A stretch of 64,000 bases of DNA from Catonia carolina (taxonomy: Eukaryota > Arthropoda > Insecta > Hemiptera > Achilidae). The translations under genes and the position numbers were made by a program. Under the pieces are notes generated by a model. It saw nothing but the letters and a program-made list of their open reading frames with translations. It was not told where the DNA came from and did no database searches. Positions 1 to 11,310 of this stretch are shown here, in pieces (the stretch's first letter is position 1; each line of letters starts with the position of its first letter). Location of the stretch: positions 5,095,501 through 5,159,500 of the forward strand of contig JAQMRL010000011.1 in the NCBI GenBank assembly GCA_035578175.1, read 5' to 3'.

Positions 1-570
1 ACATTATAAGAATATAAAATTCCACATCATTCTCTTAAATTTTATATTTTTGAAACACCTTATGAGTAATTCCCTCTCACCTCTCACGCATTATGAATAA
101 ATTATTTCACGTGGTGTTAATCAATCATCTCATTACACAGCCATTCACATCTTCTTACTATCATTTCTTTATTTTCGTTATTTCTCACTTCAGTCGGGAC
201 TGGACTGATAGACATTTATGTCATTCTTATTTTATTCTTTATAATAGCTTGTTGTAAGTAATAATATTTTACTATTATGAATAAAAATATTATAATGTAA
301 AAAATATTTAAAGCTAAAGGCCTATAAATTGCTTGATTATAGCAACTATGGGTTCTGGAACAATGCCAGTGGGTTTTAATATCTGAAAATTAAAAGAAAT
401 TTCTAATTTTAAATGAAAACCGGGAATTTCTGCTTTATACTTTGAGTAATTTGCCTTTCAAAACCCCGTTGTGACAAAGAAAACCAAATGTTTTGACAAA
501 TCTGATAATTTTTAAAAAGTATAACATAATTTAAAATTTTAGGGTATAAATAAATGTATAAATTCTGTTT
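1..570. other. AT-rich stretch without recognised features
   Basis: No ORF of note, no repeat shared with the rest of the window, and no splice-like structure was found. Confidence 0.6.
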
Positions 571-700
571 GGCCACCTCCATAGCGTAGTGGTAGCGGCT
601 AGCCTACAATATGGAAGTCCGGGTTCGATTCTCTGCTAGGGTTTGGAAATTTTTAAAAGTTAAAACCCACCGTAGTCACTAATAACCGAGCTGTAAATGC
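571..700 (+). repeat. tRNA-derived SINE (head plus tail)
   Basis: A pol III A box (TAGCGTAGTGGTAGCGG, from 582) is followed about 40 bp later by a B box (GGTTCGATTC, 622-631). The downstream part contains a gtagtcactaataac-type tail that recurs in other SINE copies here. It lacks an acceptor stem and so is not a tRNA gene. Confidence 0.7.
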
Positions 701-892
701 AATTTTAAATAAATTAACAAAAAAATCTGTATTTCTTAAGTTCTTGATATAAAATTTTCTGTAATTTGATATTTCAGAGAATCATGAGTTAATATAAGGT
801 GATTAAACTTACAGACAAATACCTGATATCGAATTCAGTACTTTTAGTTTTAAAATTCGCTATGTTTCCATCTACATCTCCTATTTTTTATT

Positions 893-1083
893 TTTTAAAT
901 TTATTTATTTAACGTCGCATCAACTGCAACGGTCATTAGCGACGACGTTGGGGTGGAACTTTATGCAATGTAGGATGAAATGATTTTATGTAACGTATGA
1001 AAATATGCTATGCCTGAGTGGGATTCGAACTCAGGATCGCATGATGAGAGGAGAGCACGTTACCAACTGCGCCAATGCAGCCA
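893..1083 (-). repeat. tRNA-derived SINE, minus strand
   Basis: On the minus strand the head has an A box (TGGCGCAGTTGGTAACG) and a B box (GTTCGAATCCC) within 1013-1083. The tail (913-955) carries the module gcatcaactgcaacggtcat, which recurs in modified form at 2378-2415. Confidence 0.7.
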
Positions 1084-1148
1084 ACTATTTTATATAAATA
1101 TATTTGTTAGTCTTATTTTGTTAATAATTATTTTATTTATTATCAGTT

Positions 1149-1475
1149 TTCTTTTTTTAAATTCCTAATATGTGTACGTTGCAATCTGTTCAATTCTGAA
1201 CAATAAGCAACCCCATAACCCAATAAGATGAGGATGATGTGTATGACGTGTAAATGAGGTGTAGTCTTGTACAGACTCAGGCTGACCATTCCTGAGAGAG
1301 TATGGTTAATTGAACCCCAACCATCAAAGTACACCGGTAACCTTTGTCTAGTATTCAAATCCGTATAAAAGTAACTACCTTTACTAGGATTTGAACCAGG
1401 AACCTTCGTCTCCGAAAATCAGCTGTTAAACAGCTGATTTTGGCGACGACTTGACTTCTAGACCAACCCGGTGGG
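1149..1475 (-). repeat. SINE family B, full copy with 12-bp target duplication
   Basis: The copy is flanked by TTATTATCAGTT at 1137-1148 and 1476-1487. The head lies at the right end on the minus strand: ACCCACCGGGTTGGTCTAG, then a hairpin (CAGCTGTTTAACAGCTG), then a B-box-like GGTTCAAATCC. Other copies lie at 12.44, 12.83 and 55.91 kb, with a 5'-truncated copy at 6.89 kb. Confidence 0.85.
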
Positions 1476-1640
1476 TTATTATCAGTTAAACTATTGAACT
1501 GTAGGTAAATGAGGTGATAGCAGAATGACATTAACGAGAAAGACTCTATTGACACTACTTTAATAAAACTTAATTTAGCCTTCACAAAGCATAAAAATTG
1601 ATTACAAAGAATACAATTAATTGAAATTGTTGTTGTTCAG

Positions 1641-2037
1641 GTCAACAGCTGAAAAGCTGGTTTGAACCTCTAGAGGTTTTAGCCTACTAAGTAAAAACGA
1701 GGAGTGAGGTGGTTTACTTCTGCCTTCCTCAAATAGTTGAAAGAATGTGCTTATCAGCATGCCAGGCCTTTCAAAAAGCACTTACTTTCCATCCTGCAAA
1801 TAACACCTTTACTTCATTCACCACAGGGTCTGGCTGAATAGTGAAATTCGTTACTCTCAGAGGAGATAACTCTGGACTAGTGTCTTTTACACCTCTATTT
1901 CTTCTGTTCTTAAATAGCTCAGTCATACAATTGACTGACTATGTGATGAGAAACAGAACTATTTTTTGTAGCCCTGAAACCAACAGATCGAGTGCAGTTA
2001 ATTTAACACTCTATCTGCCCGTTATGGGTACAATTGG
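1641..2037 (+). repeat. Dispersed repeat family A copy (~400 bp)
   Basis: The order of blocks matches copies at 33.3, 38.2 and 62.4 kb (+) and 39.6/40.4 and 51.2 kb (-). Blocks are: a stem (cagctgaaaagctgg), ggtttgaacctctagagg, the palindrome-like tttactaagtaaaacgagg, cttatcagcatgcc, the cacttcattcaccacaggg block, and a tail resembling cctgtctgttatgggc. The 72-codon ORF inside it is incidental. Class is uncertain: it may be a SINE, because ggtttgaacc resembles a B box, but no A box was found. Confidence 0.8.
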
Positions 2038-2370
2038 AGTTAAGGTAATTACAAGATAGCAATACTAATAATACTTATAACAATTAAAATTTTTTAATTG
2101 ATATTAACGTGTATAAAAATTACAGGTTAATAAAATAGCCATTTTTAGTTTTTAAAATGTAGATACGATTTAATCGACGACATCAGGAGAATTATCAAGC
2201 AGTTGTAATGCAAAGTGGTTCAAAACTTTGCTGGTGTTAGTATCCATGAAGCTTTTAGGTGGTCCTCAAAATTCTTTCGTTGGGTCTAGTACATTTTTAA
2301 TATTGTATTCAACGTTGTAAAATATTTTTACAACTTTTGACAAATTTTTCCGTAGATTGTTTTCTAGTTT

Positions 2371-2527
2371 ATTTAAAGCCGAATCAACAGCGCGGTAATT
2401 AGCGACTACGTTGGGTAATAAAACTGTGGATTTTTAACGAGTGAAAGTTTCCAGACTCTTGCCAGGAATCGTACCCGGGGCCTCCGAGTTGCAGACTAGC
2501 GCGCTACCACTACGCTACGTATGCGGC
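2371..2527 (-). repeat. tRNA-derived SINE, minus strand
   Basis: On the minus strand an A box (TAGCGTAGTGGTAGCGC) and a B box (GGGTACGATTCC) are clear. The tail has gaatcaacagcgcggtaatt, related to the tail of the SINE at 893-1083. Confidence 0.75.
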
Positions 2528-2529
2528 AG

Positions 2530-3880
2530 ATTATTATTAGATACGATATTGATTTATTTGTAATTATTTAGTAATAATAGCGTAGCAATATGATTTTAAT
2601 AAATTAGCTTCTACGAATTTTTGACGTAATAAGAATCTTCATTTCCAAGAAAACTCCATTGAAAAAATTATATCAGTTACAAAGAAATTTTTGACTGGTT
2701 CATTTTATTCCAGCATTATTATGTTATTAAAATTATAGTTAGCGAATCCAGAGTATAAAAAATGGATTATTTGCCGATAAAAATGAGCAATTTCCTTTCT
2801 TTTAAAATTAAAATTTTAAAAAAGAAATCTTTTAAATTATGAATATTTATTGTAATAACCCAATTCTTACAAAAAATTTAATTGTTTAAAATTTTAAAAT
2901 ATAGGCTAAATTTCTAAGAAACTGTTACAAAATAAATGAAATAAAAACTTTTTTGGAAGTATAACAAAAGCTTTTAAAAATAGTTACATTAGTCTTGTTT
3001 TAAAGAATTTTCGTTTAATATAGGCCTACCTATGTACGTATGTTTTTCTTTCAAATTGTAATTTGGCGCTAATATTTTGTATTTTATGTAAAATATACAG
3101 TAGCCTAGCTGAAGCAATAGTAGGTTTGTCACAAAAAGAAACATTTCTAGAATTTTCAGATGTTTTATACACTGAAGATGTTGTTAAGTTTGAAAATCTG
3201 ATTCGTTTTAAATTAAATTTAAGTTCTGTGGCAACAGATGGAGTTTGTATACTTGTAAGAATGCTCAGATTTATTTATTTCTTTTGAAATTGTACGTTTT
3301 TTGTTTTGAAATTGACAAAGACTAAAGTTCTCAAACAAATTAAATTTTCACTTTTACTTGAATTGAAATTTTTACTTATTGTAAATCCTTTTGTAATTTT
3401 ATTTAACGTTATATATATTTGAATTCAAATATTTCGGCTATTCGAATGAACATTTATAAAAATATCTCAAATTCTTTTGATATATTTTTTCCAGAAGTAA
3501 ATACAGATTAAACATTTATGTGTTGATAATTATGTATTTCCTCTAATTTCAATGAAAACAATATAATTGATTTAAGTTATAACTTATGAATAAATCACGT
3601 TAAAAAACTTTAGATATTTCTAGCAGCTCTTCTTGCAATCCGAATTCATTATTGGTCGAGTTCATTGTTGTTGTTTTTCTCCTTTCCATCTCCTAATCAT
3701 CTCCTGTCCATACAATTATCTGCTTTCACTTTTCGTGAAAGCTCTTAAAGTTAATAATCTGTATTCTTTACTTCTTCCCAATAAGTTGTTTCAGTTTTTT
3801 TTAATTTTAAAAATATTTAAAATTCAAGATTCTGTTTGACTTCTTTTTACCTCTTACTCGACAAGTTAAGACTATTATTT
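2530..3880. other. AT-rich stretch without recognised genes
   Basis: Short ORFs (up to 74 codons) have AT-rich composition, no motif and no splice context, so none is called. Confidence 0.55.
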
Positions 3881-4179
3881 AGTGCTAAAAAAAATGTATT
3901 TTTCATCCATTTTACCCACATGTACTTGAAATTTCAGTCTCTTTTATCTGATAATCACAAACCGTCCTATTCCATTTAAAGTTCTTCTCTTGTCGTTGGA
4001 AGTACTGTTCTTCCATTTTGTTCGGACCGATTTCTTTACTTTTGGGTAGAAACGTTTTAAAAATTTTCTCGCTTCTCTTAGCTTTATCTCTCCTGTCATT
4101 TTGTCGCATTCAGGTTCAGACCTGATAGAAATCAGTTACTATGTCACAATTGGTCGTATAATTTTATTTTCGTACTGAG

Positions 4180-4300
4180 CCAATTTTAGACTACGTGTGG
4201 TGACTAGATGTTTTGGGAAGCTCTTTTTGCAGCACACATTCTCAGTATTTCTTCACTGTAGGTTTTTCTTTTTTCTTCTGCCCACCCGGTATATTGTTTG
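4180..4300 (-). pseudogene. Coding-like relic shared with 62,760-62,930
   Basis: The minus strand reads ...YSEEILRMCAAKRAS, matching YSKRMLRLWAAKRAS read from the minus strand near 62.8 kb. The shared core includes gaagctctttttgcagc on the plus strand. The parent element is not recognised; a transposon relic is likely. Stops follow immediately. Confidence 0.4.
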
Positions 4301-4599
4301 TGCTTTTCATGGAAGCCTTTAAAATCCGTAATTAGTTGTCTGATTTTGAATCGGTTCGTTACGTTTTCTCGGTTTCTTTCTTTCTGACTCCTTTTTAAGG
4401 CATTTCATTTCAATTCTTTGAATCAAATCATTTATCCGACACCTTAGGTCTATTGTTTAGAGTCAAAAATTTGTTTTGTTAACCGGTAGTCGCCCATTCT
4501 GTACAGATGTCCACAAAACTTTAGTCATATTTTCTAATCGTTTCCATTAATTGTTCATTTTCCTTGTGCAGATATTAATAACATTTTATTGGTTATTAA

Positions 4600-4738
4600 G
4601 AACCTTTTGAGGAGTATTGAACAACAACTTTAGATTTAAACAATGAGAAATTTTTCAAAACTCTGGCCTGGGATCGAACTCGAGACTTACACATTAAATT
4701 CCGATTTAACCTCTCTGCTACTGCGTCACTGAGGTGGT
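4600..4738 (-). repeat. tRNA-derived SINE, decayed
   Basis: The minus strand has an A-box-like region (gtgacgcagtagcagagagg) and a B-box-like GAGTTCGATCCC within 4663-4737, preceded on the plus strand by AT-rich tail sequence. Confidence 0.55.
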
Positions 4739-4739
4739 T

Positions 4740-5650
4740 TTAATCCATTTGTTATATCGGTATACATATCAAGTTATATGAAAAAATTAAATAAAAGAAA
4801 ATAGAATACCTTCGCTGTAGAGACTGACATAATTTTCATGTAAAGCAACGAAATAAAATGTAAAATAAACGCAGAACCAACTGACAAATGAAAGAAAATA
4901 CGTAATTTTACTATCACTAAAATGTTGTTCATAGATTATAAAGAAACAGGGAATTTTTTAATAAAATATAAAATTTCATTTCTGTGCACACCGTTGGTTA
5001 TGTAAAAACGGTTACTTGACAGGTATGCCACACCCACCGAGGTTAGGTGATATACCCACCACGTATCAAGGTCAGATTTTGTATTACGAGATACAGTTCT
5101 TCTTTCTCAAGTTAGGCTATCACACTTGGTGAATGAAAATATTAACATAATTAGTTTTTTTAAGCTCATTCCTTAAACCTATTCTTAATGGTTATCTACC
5201 ACGGCGGTTACATCGTTATGAAAGTTTATGTATGTTTTCAGTTGAAAGCTTAATTAATAAACATCTTGTCCCCGATTTAATTCTATACAAGAGCAAAATC
5301 TTTTAATTTAATTGTTGGAATATTCACAATCCACTAGTAAGGCTGGAATATCTACATATATATTTGAAGAGTCAAAAAAAGAAAACGATTAAAGTTCACA
5401 AAAACAACATAACTTTTTAAAAATAAAATTTTATCAAGTTATGCTGGACTTTACGTATATTGATTTCATATTTATGTGACATAGTCAATCCAATTATAAA
5501 TTATTATTAATCGTTGTTTTCAACGCATAAGCTTTTTAATGATTATAAAAATTCAGGTTTCTTAAATTTCTATCCGTATTATTGTACTCTGGTCGTAATT
5601 TATGACATACTTTTAATTTAAATCATCCTCAAAGGATAATGAAATCCTTA
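4740..5650. other. AT-rich stretch without recognised features
   Basis: Nothing supportable was found. The short GC-richer patch at 5,020-5,080 matches no feature known to me. Confidence 0.5.
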
Positions 5651-5657
5651 CAGGAAA

Positions 5658-5960
5658 ATTACTTCTTCTTCTTCTTCTGACTATCAAGGATTTGGCATAA
5701 GCCTGTTCCAAACTCACAAATAATCCTATACATAAAGACAAACACGAGATATTCCAACTCGTACATATCGACTACTACCATCTCCTTTAAGGTCTTTCCT
5801 CCTCCTTTTTTCAACTAGAACATATTCCGCCACTTTGATGGGTATTCCCTCCTCTGGCATCCGTTCCAAATGTTACCTCCATTGATTGCAATACTCCTCC
5901 ACTTTTTCATTCAGGCTAATGCACGGAGGATAGTTAACGCCCCCTATTATGTAACCATTA
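5658..5960 (-). pseudogene. LINE 3'-end relic, minus strand
   Basis: The left edge is a CTTCTTCTTCT run followed by sequence resembling the 3' end of the LINE at 43.3 kb (both carry cctgttccraactcacaaa). On the minus strand this is a 3' tail ending in an AAG repeat, as in RTE-like LINEs. The coding part is too decayed to translate. Confidence 0.5.
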
Positions 5961-6387
5961 AAACGCTACACTCAAACCTAAAGGTACCCTACTTAATGAG
6001 GTTTTCTCTATACTCTATACAAAATTTAGGAAGAAACTCGTGAACCACCATGATCCATTGATCTCAAATCTGACTAAGCAGACTCTCCCAAACAATCCAA
6101 TAAGACGTCTAAAACTCGATGGAGCCGGGACCTCATGAATTAACGTAGTACTGTAATTGACTATACACTACAGTGTTCTAAATGCTACACTTATCTATTC
6201 ACGTCGGAGTTCTATCACTGAACTGTGTCTCCACTCACGTTTATTTATCATGTTATTTTTTTCCAAATTTTGTGTTATTACATTCACTGATTGTTTCCAA
6301 CAAATTGTGTTGTTGATTGTTTTCAACAGATTGTTTCCAAATTCACTGATTGTGAATTTACTAAATTGAGAAAAAAGAAAAAATATT

Positions 6388-6810
6388 CACCTTCTTTCAC
6401 TGCCTTTCTTTTCTTTTTTCTTTAATTTCTTACGGGCACTTTTGCGGTATGCACCGCTTCATCAGGTAATATCATAAAGCTTCCAGAAATATATTGCAGA
6501 GAATGTATCTTACTTTCTCAAAATTTGAATTCAGAGTCTCAATTTAGACTTTGACAAGGGACATGCATGCTTCACAATATTTCAAAATATATAAGGAGTC
6601 AGAATTCAAACTTTGACAAGGAAGATGCATTCTTCACAATATTTCAAGATATATAAGGAGTCAGAATTGAAACTTTGACAAGGAAGATGCATTCTTCACA
6701 ATTTTTCTAGAAGCTTTATGATATTACCTGATGAAGGGGTACGCACCGTGAAAGTGCTCGTAAGAAATTAAAGAACAAAGAAAAGTAAAGCAGTGAAAAG
6801 ACGAATAGTA
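6388..6810. repeat. Fold-back element with three internal 62-bp tandem repeats
   Basis: The left arm (about 6390-6490, containing ttcatcaggtaatatcataa) is mirrored by the right arm (about 6705-6810, ttatgatattacctgatgaa). Between them a 62-bp unit recurs from 6536, 6598 and 6660 (landmark ...actttgacaagg). It is probably a fold-back or MITE-type DNA element. No transposase is present. Confidence 0.7.
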
Positions 6811-6890
6811 AAATGATTTAAAAACTGAATATATTAAAATAGATTCTGCTGCTACGATGCTAACTAATCACGTAAATAACTACACCTCAT

Positions 6891-6995
6891 TTACACGTCA
6901 TACACATCACCCTCATCTCATTTGGTAATGCGGTTGCTTACTATCCTGAATTGAACAGATTGCAACGTACACCTATTAGGGATAAGCAACTCAAT
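6891..6995 (+). repeat. SINE family B, 5'-truncated copy
   Basis: It matches the tail half of the copy at 1149-1475 in opposite orientation (cctcatttacacgtcataca ... gaacagattgcaacgtacac). The head is missing. Confidence 0.7.
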
Positions 6996-7172
6996 AAAAC
7001 TCAATCAGCTGATTTTAAAAGTGTTGTTTGACTTATGGGAGCAGTGTGGACTCTCATCTCATTTAAAAGTTGAGAAAAGTGTATTTGTGTAAATTTAATG
7101 TAGTATAACTTTTAATGTACAGGCTATGTATGTGTTTGGTTCTGCATTTGAGAATTTTAAATTATTAGTCTA

Positions 7173-8099
7173 CTAGGTGTGGCTATTAAATAACGAGACT
7201 GACGTTGTAAAAAATTTAATTAATTTTATACATAATCACTTGTTGTCACCTTCAATATACACTCCTTCTCTATCCCTAAATGCTCCATGCAAGTTTCCCA
7301 TTGTTAAAAAAAGTGCTGGAAGTCATCATCTGTCAGCTCCTTCTGGACATGTGCCGCTTTCTCTTTTAAAACTTCCACAGACTCAAATCTTGCCCCTTTT
7401 AAAGCATATTTCACCTTAGGGAACAAGTAGAAGTAATAACATGTGATGAAATGTGGTTTTTTACTTATGATCCGGAAACGAAGCGCCAATTCATGCACTG
7501 GAAGAGCCGAACTTCACCGAGAGCCAAAACAGCTCGAATGAGCAAGTCAAAATTTAAAGCAATGATGATTGTTTTTTTTGGTATCCATGGGATTGTGTAC
7601 CTTCACTGGGTTCCTGAAGGTCAAATAATTAATCAATATTACTACCTTGAGGTGCTTTCTAACTACGTCAAAGAGTGAGGGAAAAACGCTCCGAAATGTG
7701 GAAGGACAAATCGTGGGTTCTCCGCCAAGACAATGCGCCAGCTCATTCCGCGTTATCTGTCAAGAGGTTTCTAGCCAAGTACAGCATCTCAGTGTTAGAG
7801 TATCCACTTTACTCACCAGATCTTGCACCATGTGACTTCTACCTATTCCCTTAGGTGAAATCTGCATTAAAAGGGACAAGATTTGAGTCTGTGGAAGCTA
7901 AAAAAGAGAAAGCGGCACGTGTCCTGAAGGAGCTGACAGAATATGACTTCCAGCACTGTTTCCAACCAAGGAAAATTCGCATGGAGCGTTGTAAGGATAG
8001 ATAAGGAGTGTATATTGAAGGTGACAATAAGTGATTATGTATAAAATAAAAATAAAATTTTTTACAACGTCAGTCTCGTTATTTAATAGCCACACCTCG
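7173..8099 (+). mobile_element. Rearranged mariner with both ends from the transposase 3' end
   Basis: The termini are inverted (left CTAGGTGTGGCTATTAAATA; right ends ...ATTTAATAGCCACACCTCG) and TA flanks both ends (7171-7172, 8100-8101). The left ~265 bp are not the normal 5' end. They are an inverted copy of the 3' terminal segment: the minus strand at 7304-7440 encodes the same C-terminal residues (FYLFPKVK..LKG.RFESVE) that the right side encodes on the plus strand near 7835-7990. The element is therefore a partial palindrome, and the transposase N-terminal half is gone. Confidence 0.85.
7451..7990 (+). pseudogene. Mariner transposase, C-terminal half, disrupted
   Basis: This is the catalytic half of an IS630-Tc1-mariner transposase, the enzyme that cuts and joins element ends. 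Residues visible in frames that shift near 7,675 and 7,835 include TYDPETKRQFMHWKS, SKSKFKAMMIVFF, HWVPEGQ and YYYLEVL, then (other frame) the SWVLRQDNAPAHSA core with its second catalytic Asp, and YSPDLAPCDFYLFP with the third. The first catalytic Asp of the DD34D triad would lie in the missing or decayed upstream part. A stop interrupts after FYLFP (TAG near 7853). There is no start region because the 5' half is replaced by an inverted 3' end, so it is non-functional. Confidence 0.8.
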
Positions 8100-8935
8100 T
8101 ATAACGAAAACTGTGTAAAACTAGTTTTGAAAATATTACATTGTTATAATTAAGTTATGTTTTTACAAAAAAAATGTATGTTTATGTTTAAAAATATATG
8201 TTTCTACACACTGTGTGATGTTCCATTGAATAGAATTAAAACTCATTAAAAAAATATTAGATAAAATTACATTTTTAAGCAAAAATTGTTTTGCTTAAAA
8301 ATGTTGTTTTATCTTTGTGTGTAATACAATTTTCATTTCGTTTACAATTCATCAAAAATTTAATTAAAAACAAAATTTTTCTCTATATTTACAATTTAAA
8401 AAACACTGCTTTTGCAGTTTTATTACTATTACTGTTATTATATTTTTAATTATAATAATGAGTACAAAATGCTCCTTTTAGTTCGTTTGCTGCGGTTTTG
8501 GAGAATTCCATACGCATTACCTGTTACATTCGTATTGTGGTTTTTAATGACTAGAGTAGAACAAAGAATTATCTTTTTTTGTTGTCGTTATTAAAAAGCT
8601 TAAAAGTAAAGTAGTAAAAAGTACACGAAGCTTCTAGTATAATTGTCTTTGATCTTTATTCCTAATGTGAAAAATATGATTCTGTAGTTTTGCAAGAGTG
8701 TAAATGTGGCGTTATGTGAGAGTATAGTACTTACCATGTAGAATAAAAAAATATTTTATAAAACTTAAGCCTAGGTTCAGAATCCTGGGTATAATAAATT
8801 TTTTTCTGAATAACTGTAAATCTACAATCTGCTCTCATAGAACAATGAGTAGATGTGTTGTAAGGATAAATCTTGAGTAAGTAATACCCCTTGGTATTAC
8901 TCTATAAAATTTCCCATTTTGTTGAATTGATCTTG
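8100..8935. other. AT-rich stretch without recognised features
   Basis: Low-complexity T/A-rich sequence. The ORF at 8412-8594 (60 codons) has no recognisable content. Confidence 0.5.
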
Positions 8936-8939
8936 CCAG

Positions 8940-9601
8940 GAATGTAAAATAAATTACACAATCACATATTAAAATAAATCTGTAGGGTGTAGTCTGCATA
9001 GTCTTCTGTGTGTTCCACTGTTGTCTAGGAGATTGATGGCTTCTGGATTCTGATGATTTTCAAGTCTTGTTTGGTAACTGGTGCAAAATTTCTGTATAGC
9101 TTCGTGTACCGTAGGAGTGTTCGTGTCTCTGTGCAATATAGTGTTGGATATGTACCAAGGTGAGTCCATGATGTTTCGAAGTATTTTTGACTGAAACCGT
9201 TGAATTATTTCAATGTTACTGTGACTTGCTGTGCCCCAGAGTTGTATCCCATATGTCCACACAGGTTTAAGTACAGTTTTATAAATTAACAATTTGTTTT
9301 GTGCCGATAATTTGGATTTTCCATTAAGCATCCAATACAGCTGTTGGTATTTAAGATTTAACTGTTTTCTTTTGTTCCATATGTGAGTCCTCCATGTTAG
9401 ACGCCTGTCTAGGTGGAGGCCAAGATATTTTGCCGTATCGGATTGTGGAATTTGTACGTTGTTCAAAAACACTGGTGAACATGTTTCCCGTTTTAGTGTA
9501 AATGTGACGTGCAGACTCTTGTGTTCATTTGTTTTTATACGCCACTTTTTTGCCAATTTTGTACGCTGTCTAAGTGTTGCTGCAAGTAATGAGATGCAAT
9601 A
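8940..9601 (-). pseudogene. Jockey-like LINE, 3' end of reverse transcriptase ORF
   Basis: The minus-strand frame (M at 9556, stop at 8969; open to about 9600 without an ATG) encodes the region after the reverse transcriptase catalytic core: KKWRIKTN..KSLHVTFTL, KYLGLHLDRRLTW, LIYKTVLKPVWTYGIQLWG and FQSKILRNI. It is homologous to the C-terminal part of the LINE at 30.6-31.9 kb but clearly a different copy or family member. The catalytic YADD block is absent: the copy is 5'-truncated at an AT-rich run 20 bp from the 19.9-kb element. No endonuclease is present. Confidence 0.8.
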
Positions 9602-9622
9602 CTATAATAAATAATAAATAAT

Positions 9623-10317
9623 AGTAGAGGAAGAATGTCTGTACTGGGACAACCTTGACCTTTGACCCTGACCTTGACCAAAAAAAAAAAAAAAAAAAAA
9701 AATTAAAAAAAAAAAAAAAAAAAAAAAATCCCGCCAAATTTTTTTTCCCGCCAAATTTTCAAACTCAATTTTCTCCGCAACCGCTGGACCGATTTTGACG
9801 CGCGTGGTACCCACGTGACCGGGAGATCGAGATCTACAAGATAAGCCCTAAAACTCGTCGATCCGATAACCAGGTCACGTGTTACAAGCTATCTCAGGTT
9901 CCATAGGGGATACGGCTACGGATTAGGGCTTATCTTGTAGATCTCGATCTCCTGGTCACGTGGGTACCGCCCGCGTCAAAATCGGCCCAGCGGTTGCGGA
10001 GAAAATCAGGTTTGAAAATTTAAAAAAATAAAAAAAAATGGCAAATTTTCAAACCCGATTTTCTCCGCAACCGCTGGTCCGATTTTGATGTGGGCGGTAC
10101 CCACGTGACCAGGAGATCGAGATCTACAAGATAAGCCCTAAATCTCATCGATCTGATAACCAGGTCACGTGTTACAAACGATCTCAGGTTCCATCGGGGA
10201 TACGGCTACAAATTAGGGCCTATCTTGTAGATCTCGATCTCCCGGTCACGTGGGTACCGCCCGCGTCAAAATCGGCCCAGCGGTTGAGGAGAAAATCGAG
10301 TTTGAAAATTTACCCCC

Positions 10318-10363
<46 letters not shown>

Positions 10364-10672
10364 GCCAAATTTTTTTTCCCGCCAAATTTTCAAACTCAAT
10401 TTTCTCCGCAACCGCTGGACCGATTTTGACGCACGTGGTACCCACGTGACCGGGAGATCGAGATCTACAAGATAAGCCCTAATCCGTAGCCGTATCCCCT
10501 ATGGAACCTGAGATAGCTTGTAACACGTGACCTGGTTATCGGATCGACGAGTTTTAGGGCTTATCTTGTAGATCTCGATCTCCCGGTCACGTGGGTACCA
10601 CGTGCGTCAAAATCGGTCCAGCGGTTGCGGAGAAAATTGAGTTTGAAAATTTGGCGGGAAAAAAAATTTGGC

Positions 10673-10753
<81 letters not shown>

Positions 10754-11310
10754 GGGGTAAATTTTCAAACTCGATTTTCTCCTCAACCGCTGGGCCGATT
10801 TTGACGCGGGCGGTACCCACGTGACCGGGAGATCGAGATCTACAAGATAGGCCCTAATTTGTAGCCGTATCCCCGATGGAACCTGAGATCGTTTGTAACA
10901 CGTGACCTGGTTATCAGATCGATGAGATTTAGGGCTTATCTTGTAGATCTCGATCTCCTGGTCACGTGGGTACCGCCCACATCAAAATCGGACCAGCGGT
11001 TGCGGAGAAAATCGGGTTTGAAAATTTGCCATTTTTTTTTATTTTTTTAAATTTTCAAACCTGATTTTCTCCGCAACCGCTGGGCCGATTTTGACGCGGG
11101 CGGTACCCACGTGACCAGGAGATCGAGATCTACAAGATAAGCCCTAATCCGTAGCCGTATCCCCTATGGAACCTGAGATAGCTTGTAACACGTGACCTGG
11201 TTATCGGATCGACGAGTTTTAGGGCTTATCTTGACGTCATTCGTTTTGATGCGGTCGGTACCCACGCGACCGGGAGACCGAGATCTACAAGATAAGCCCT
11301 AATCCGTAGG
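9623..11310. repeat. Left inverted-repeat arm, palindromic modules
   Basis: After the terminal ~60 bp and poly-A runs, modules alternate in orientation. Each contains tttctccgcaaccgctgg, a ggtacccacgtgacc block with CACGTG, gatctacaagataagcccta, and gtaacacgtgacc. The arm is itself a large palindrome centred near 10,500 between an A-run (10,320) and T-runs (10,678-10,752). It ends at the block gaccgggagaccgagatcta and then meets inserted repeat DNA. Confidence 0.85.

Noticed and set aside
571..635. tRNA gene candidates at the A/B-box sequences (also 1.0, 2.5, 4.7, 33.8, 49.5 kb)
   Set aside because: No acceptor stem or cloverleaf can be closed, and each is fused to a SINE tail.
8940..9622. 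The giant element inserted into a jockey LINE
   Set aside because: The LINE does not continue beyond 29,554. The right-hand LINE is another copy in opposite orientation starting at 29.9 kb.
10284..10824. Lys- and Phe-rich ORFs across poly-A/poly-T runs (also at 28.6 and 29.3 kb)
   Set aside because: Translation of homopolymers within the inverted-repeat arms.
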